Assembly: GCA_003014445.1 (NCBI GenBank)
Contig: PYGH01000008.1
Span: forward strand, 1-64,000
Direction: 5' to 3'
From: Fusobacterium naviforme
Lineage (GTDB): Bacteria > Bacillota > Clostridia > Lachnospirales > Lachnospiraceae
Length of the DNA: 64,000 nt
Shown here: positions 60,571-64,000 of the stretch, in pieces
Numbering within the stretch: the first letter of the stretch is position 1
How the letters are laid out: each line of letters starts with the position of its first letter
Translations under genes and position numbers: made by a program
Notes under the pieces: generated by a model
What the model was told of the DNA's origin: nothing
Database searches by the model: none
The model's input: the letters and a program-made list of their open reading frames with translations, nothing else

Positions 60571-61518
60571 ATGGGTGAATTTCTGCGCGCGCTCTCCGCG
60601 GTCTTCTTAATATTCAGTCTCATGGGCATGGGATACGTGCTCGGCAGGCTCAAATGGCTGACCTCATCAGAGAAAAAGTTTCTGAGCCGCTATGTCGTGA
60701 ATATTGCGGTTCCCATGAACTGCCTCGTCGGCGTGTTAAATCACCTGAAGCGGGAGGATCTCGCCTCCATGGGCAGCCTCCTCCTGGTTCCGGTTCTCTG
60801 CATACTGCTCTCCCTTCTGCTCTCTGTCATCGCGGCAAATCTGCTCCGGCTCCCGCGTGCGCGCTGGGGTGTCTTTGTCTCTATGGCTTTCCTCTCAAAC
60901 ACGCTCTTTATCGGTCTTCCGCTCTCCACCCAGCTCTTCGGCGAGATCTCCATCCCCTACGTCATGCTTTACTTCATGGGCAGCACACTCTTCACACAGA
61001 CCCTCGCCGTCATACTTATAGAGCGCGCGGGGACAGCCGCCTCCAAAACACGGCACTCCGCAGTGTCCGTGCTCCGCGGCATACTCACAAAGCCGCCGAT
61101 ACTCGGCGTCAGCGCTGCCTTTGCAATGCTGCTCCTCGACCTCCGCCCGCCGGCACTTTTTATGTCCTTTGCAGGCTACTTAAGCAGCACCGTGACGCCG
61201 CTCGCCCTCATGTACTGCGGCTTCATCGTCTATGAGCTCGGCATCCGGAATATACGCATGGAGCGCGGCATCCCGACCATGCTTGTGATTCGTCTCCTCC
61301 TCTCTCCCTTAATCTGCACCCTGCTCTGTCTCTTCTTCCACGTCGAAGGACTGACCCGGGCCGTCTTCATCACGGAGGCCGCCCTGCCCGTAGTCTCACA
61401 GATCACAGTCATGGCCGGGGCCTACGGCGCGGACGAGGATTATGCCGCCACCGGATCTATACTCTCGACACTGGGCATATTCATCACCATTCCTCTACTC
61501 ATGCTGATACTGAGGTGA
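60571..61518 (+). CDS. AEC-family transporter (auxin efflux carrier-like)
   Basis: Start at 60571 (MGEFLRALSAVFLIFSLMGM), preceded by AAAGAGG; a longer in-frame opening has no such site. The roughly 315-residue protein has about ten membrane segments and AEC features: LSRYVVNIAVPMNCLVG in the first half, FLSNTLFIGLPL, and in the second half LPVVSQITVMAGAYGAD. AEC transporters in bacteria export or take up carboxylates such as malate, or amino-acid-like acids. It is a single gene, transcribed away from the ABC importer. The substrate is unknown. Confidence 0.85.
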   Translation: MGEFLRALSAVFLIFSLMGMGYVLGRLKWLTSSEKKFLSRYVVNIAVPMNCLVGVLNHLKREDLASMGSLLLVPVLCILLSLLLSVIAANLLRLPRARWGVFVSMAFLSNTLFIGLPLSTQLFGEISIPYVMLYFMGSTLFTQTLAVILIERAGTAASKTRHSAVSVLRGILTKPPILGVSAAFAMLLLDLRPPALFMSFAGYLSSTVTPLALMYCGFIVYELGIRNIRMERGIPTMLVIRLLLSPLICTLLCLFFHVEGLTRAVFITEAALPVVSQITVMAGAYGADEDYAATGSILSTLGIFITIPLLMLILR

Positions 61519-61559
61519 GCCGGGAGGAATTCCGATGCAACAAAACAGCCCTCCCCTTA

Positions 61560-61622
61560 AGAGATGCTCCCCCTTGAGCCGACAGTATATTTTTCACTGT
61601 CCTCTCATGGGGGAGCATCTCT
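61560..61622. terminator. Nested hairpin after the AEC gene
   Basis: AGAGATGCTCCCCC (61560-61573) pairs perfectly with GGGGGAGCATCTCT (61609-61622); inside, GACAGT/ACTGTC (61581-61586, 61596-61601) forms a second stem. The rest of the 278 bases between the AEC gene and the convergent lipoprotein shows nothing else. It probably ends the AEC transcript, though a T-run is lacking. Confidence 0.55.
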
Positions 61623-61796
61623 GTTGCCTGCCACTGGCAGAGAAACATTTTATTCTATTTCATTGTTCTCCTGATCAGAACGCATTTATTTCCCGGAAGG
61701 AGCTGAAAAGCCTGCGCTTCTTTACTCACTCAGGATCTGACATATTGCCGCCGGACTTTATTTCTGAATCCATGCGCCGTCGCCGTCAGGTCTTCC

Positions 61797-63353
61797 TCAC
61801 CAGCTGAACTGCATGCTGTTCAGGATTCCGTCGCCCTCCGTTCCGTCAGAGATATCCACATCTGATATTTTGACTGAAATCGCAAAGTTATTATCCAGCT
61901 TGCCCACATACTCTATCCAGTCCATGCCCACATACTTATACCTGCGCCCGGACATCTCTATCCCGCCTATGGTTCTGCTTCCGATCTCCTCAAGGTTCTC
62001 GAAATTATCCTTATAGAAGTCGAACCCCTCTACCGTCTTATCCACCTCTGTCTCGATGCGCGGGGAGCCGGAGTTCTGGCTGTCCTTGTCAGGCACATTG
62101 TAGAAATAGGCTTTGCTGCCGTTCTCCTCACAGTACCATTTGCCCTTGGGCACATCTGCGCTCACCTTTACGATTCCGCCGTCGAAGAACTCTTTCATTT
62201 CCATGGTTATATTTTCGGTATCTGTGCTGGCGTTTGCCACAAGCCAGTCCGCAAGGCTGATATCCTTCCACTCGGAGCTGTCGAAGCCGCTCGTGTTCCA
62301 CTGGCAGCACTCGAACCTTCCGCTGTCCTCTCTGCCGCGGAAGCACACATGAATGTAATGTGTCTCATCGGCATACCAGTTAAAATAATGATCTCCCAGC
62401 GCCGTCATATTGTTCGGCCCGCTATTTCCGCAGTCGTAGCCGTCCACTCCGATAAAGTCGCGCACCTCTTCATAGGTGAGACCGTCTGCATAGTCGTCGT
62501 CGATCCACTTGATGAGCCTCAGCACATCCTCTCTCGGCGCATATCCATCGCCGGTGCTGGAGGGCTCGCCAGCTGCCAAGGCCTGCTCCGCCCCGCTCTC
62601 TGCTCCTGCGGATGCCTCGGTTCCCGCGTCTGCAGCTTCTGTGCCATTGCCCATGGTGAAGCTATAGTAATCATCTCCGCTGTAGGTGATCGTGAATACA
62701 CCGTCCTTCACCTCGCCGTAGAGGCTCGCTCCGTCGGCAACATCACCGTCAAAGGAGACCATGTCGGAATAGAAGCTCCACTTCGGGGCTGCGATCTCCT
62801 CACCGTTCAGGCTGACGGAAGCCGTGTGATCTGCATTCAGCGTTGCCTTCAGCGCATCAGGTGAAATTTCCGCGGAGGCGTCCGCATCCAGCGCATCCGT
62901 GACAGAAATTCCTGTCCACTTTCCGAGGAGCGCCTTCTCCTCCTCCGGAAGGAAGTTTTCAGGCTTCGCAGCGTCTGTTCCCTCTTTTGCGAATTTCAGC
63001 TCCATGGAAGTTCCGATCATTTCCTGCATGAAATTTTCAAATGTGATCGTATCCTCGCCGAGCTGTCCGACCATATCGACCTTCTCGACCGTCAGCGTGA
63101 GGGTGCTGTCATCATTCACCCATTTCCCGTCTGCGCTGTCGCCCTCCACGCTGAGCGTCGCTTTCCCTCCGCTCTTCAGTTCGATCGTGAAGCCGGCAAC
63201 GTCATCACCGGAAAGTGTCATTCCCATGGCTGTTCCGGTCACGGCGATATACTTTCCTGTCAGCGCCTCATCGGCTCTGCCCGAAGAACCACCGCATGCT
63301 GTCACAGACAGACAAAATGCCAGTGCTACAAAAAGTGAACTTATTTTTTTCAT
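61797..63353 (-). CDS. Large secreted lipoprotein of unknown function
   Basis: The signal peptide MKKISSLFVALAFCLSVTAC has a lipobox with Cys20. Residues about 30-125 and 140-235 look like two copies of a small beta-rich domain (GKYIAVTGTAMGMTLSGDD and GKWTGISVTDALDADAS), each with an ordered strand pattern and acidic turns. After an Ala/Gly/Glu linker (about 235-265) comes a domain with DYADGLTYEEVRDFIGVDG and GDHYFNWYADETHYIHVCF, unassigned, then a final beta-rich part. The start has AAGGAGGG. It follows the wall-binding gene by 45 bases. I recall similar multi-domain lipoproteins in Lachnospiraceae without known role. Confidence 0.75.
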   Translation of the reverse strand: MKKISSLFVALAFCLSVTACGGSSGRADEALTGKYIAVTGTAMGMTLSGDDVAGFTIELKSGGKATLSVEGDSADGKWVNDDSTLTLTVEKVDMVGQLGEDTITFENFMQEMIGTSMELKFAKEGTDAAKPENFLPEEEKALLGKWTGISVTDALDADASAEISPDALKATLNADHTASVSLNGEEIAAPKWSFYSDMVSFDGDVADGASLYGEVKDGVFTITYSGDDYYSFTMGNGTEAADAGTEASAGAESGAEQALAAGEPSSTGDGYAPREDVLRLIKWIDDDYADGLTYEEVRDFIGVDGYDCGNSGPNNMTALGDHYFNWYADETHYIHVCFRGREDSGRFECCQWNTSGFDSSEWKDISLADWLVANASTDTENITMEMKEFFDGGIVKVSADVPKGKWYCEENGSKAYFYNVPDKDSQNSGSPRIETEVDKTVEGFDFYKDNFENLEEIGSRTIGGIEMSGRRYKYVGMDWIEYVGKLDNNFAISVKISDVDISDGTEGDGILNSMQFSW

Positions 63354-63398
63354 AATTGCCCTCCTTTTTCAATATCTTTTCTCTGCGGTAGCGCTGTG

Positions 63399-63827
63399 TC
63401 AGGGACGATAATGTCCCTCTGCGTCCACCTGATAGCCGTCCGGTGTCTTCTCACCGGCATACATAGAGCCGAGCGGTCTGGAATTTTCCAGCTTCTTATC
63501 GTACCACTCTCCGTCGCTGTGTCTTTCCCAAGTCCACATCGGCGTGTGCGGATTGAAGTAATACCACTCCCCGCTGATGTAATGCCAGTCTGTGAACATC
63601 GCGCCCGTGGTAAGGTCAAGATAGTACCAGAAACCGTCCTGCGGATCCAGGTGCCAGCCCTTCTTCAGCGTGCTTCTGGTGGTCCCGGCGTAGTAGTACC
63701 AGATATCGTTTTCCAGTATCCAGCCCTGCTTTACGGGCTGAGGAGCCTGCTGAGCGGACGCTTCACGGCGTCTCGCGCTACCACCGCCTCCGCCGCCTCC
63801 GCCGTTGCTTCCGCTGCTTCTCTTCAC
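63399..63827 (-). CDS. Cell-wall-binding repeat protein, apparently lacking its N-terminal part
   Basis: The 142 residues begin with a Ser/Gly linker (KRSSGSNGGGGGGGGSARRR) and then carry aromatic repeats typical of choline/wall-binding modules: GWILENDIWYYYAG, GFWYYLDLTTGAM and GEWYYFNPHT. Such repeats attach proteins to teichoic acid or the wall. The only start is a GTG at 63827 with no ribosome site and no signal peptide, and the linker normally joins a preceding domain. A few codons upstream of the GTG are open (GSYYVVCV). The gene may be the 3' end of a larger broken gene. Confidence 0.6.
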   Translation of the reverse strand: MKRSSGSNGGGGGGGGSARRREASAQQAPQPVKQGWILENDIWYYYAGTTRSTLKKGWHLDPQDGFWYYLDLTTGAMFTDWHYISGEWYYFNPHTPMWTWERHSDGEWYDKKLENSRPLGSMYAGEKTPDGYQVDAEGHYRP

Positions 63828-63879
63828 ACAGACAACGTAGTATGATCCAGAGAAATTTTATTGGCAGACTTCTCAGCCT

Positions 63880-64000
63880 TTAAAGCGCATCGATCACGGC
63901 GGACAAATAGTTTGCTGAAATTGAACCGTAGATGAAATTATCAATCACGCCGTCTTTCTTTGCCTGCCGCACCTTTTGCGCAATTTTCTTTTCCGCATTT
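63880..64000 (-). CDS. Unidentified protein, last 39 codons (gene runs off right edge)
   Basis: The frame on the minus strand is open from the window edge to the TAA at 63880-63882 and reads NAEKKIAQKVRQAKKD then GVIDNFIYGSISANYLSAVI. It is helical and basic at first, hydrophobic at the end. No family was recognised from so short a piece. The wall-binding fragment begins 52 bases after this stop. Confidence 0.5.
   Translation of the reverse strand, partial: NAEKKIAQKVRQAKKDGVIDNFIYGSISANYLSAVIDAL

Noticed and set aside
61535-61807. 90-codon plus-strand frame after the AEC gene
   Set aside because: It runs through the nested hairpin, lacks any family resemblance and has protein-unlike composition.

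Overview
The window looks like chromosome of a Gram-positive anaerobe of the class Clostridia, most likely Lachnospiraceae-like. The evidence is the block priA-def-fmt-(Zn peptidase)-rsmB-rlmN-prpC-prkC-rsgA-rpe-thiN, a PASTA kinase/phosphatase pair, PcrA, a YerC-type repressor, Asp23, a Gx transporter, YfhO, a paired short chromate transporter and strong AGGAGG-type ribosome sites. By eye the chromosome right of about 9.8 kb is GC-rich, while the first 9.7 kb is clearly AT-richer. No rRNA, tRNA or CRISPR array was seen.

Bases 1-9830 form an accessory island. It opens with the 3' end of an IS256-family transposase whose element cuts a DUF1016/YhcG-type gene. Next come a small membrane protein and an orphan 3' end of a second rlmD/rumA-type gene, probably an attachment scar. 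A minus-strand operon follows (7614 down to 1546): a small HTH repressor with a palindromic operator, a helical 346-codon protein, a 68-aa zinc-ribbon/membrane protein, an unknown, a PD-(D/E)XK-like protein, a three-part protein (EF-Tu-domain-II-like barrel, R2K-type ATP-grasp, DUF1871-like tail) and two unknown soluble proteins. The island ends in a truncated serine recombinase joined directly to a 5'-truncated tyrosine integrase, next to the intact rlmD. This operon is the best candidate for an undescribed system.

Bases 9.9-23.3 kb hold rlmD, pcrA, yerC, a polysaccharide deacetylase, a phosphatase with two CobW-type GTPases (one with a long histidine tract), a Gx transporter, Asp23, rlmH, an orphan response regulator, comEA and folD. 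At 23.4-33.2 kb argG-fumC converge on an operon of IMP dehydrogenase, ApbE, YfhO and argH. Together ArgG, ArgH and FumC make arginine and dispose of the fumarate released. The IMP dehydrogenase closely resembles the enzyme of the protist Tritrichomonas foetus as I recall it.

Bases 33.3-56.2 kb run on the minus strand: serS and a two-gene chromate transporter, a COG2426 membrane protein, then the translation/cell-wall block from ftsK, murE, murF and priA through def, fmt, rsmB, rlmN, prpC, prkC, rsgA, rpe and thiN. Upstream lies an SH3/NlpC-P60 hydrolase; two 79-bp tandem repeats with covarying hairpins separate it from ftsK. Bases 56.2-64 kb carry a cytidylate-kinase-like gene, an M15-type peptidase, a three-gene ABC importer with a good promoter, an AEC transporter, a large lipoprotein, a cell-wall-binding repeat protein that seems to have lost its 5' part, and a gene running off the right edge.
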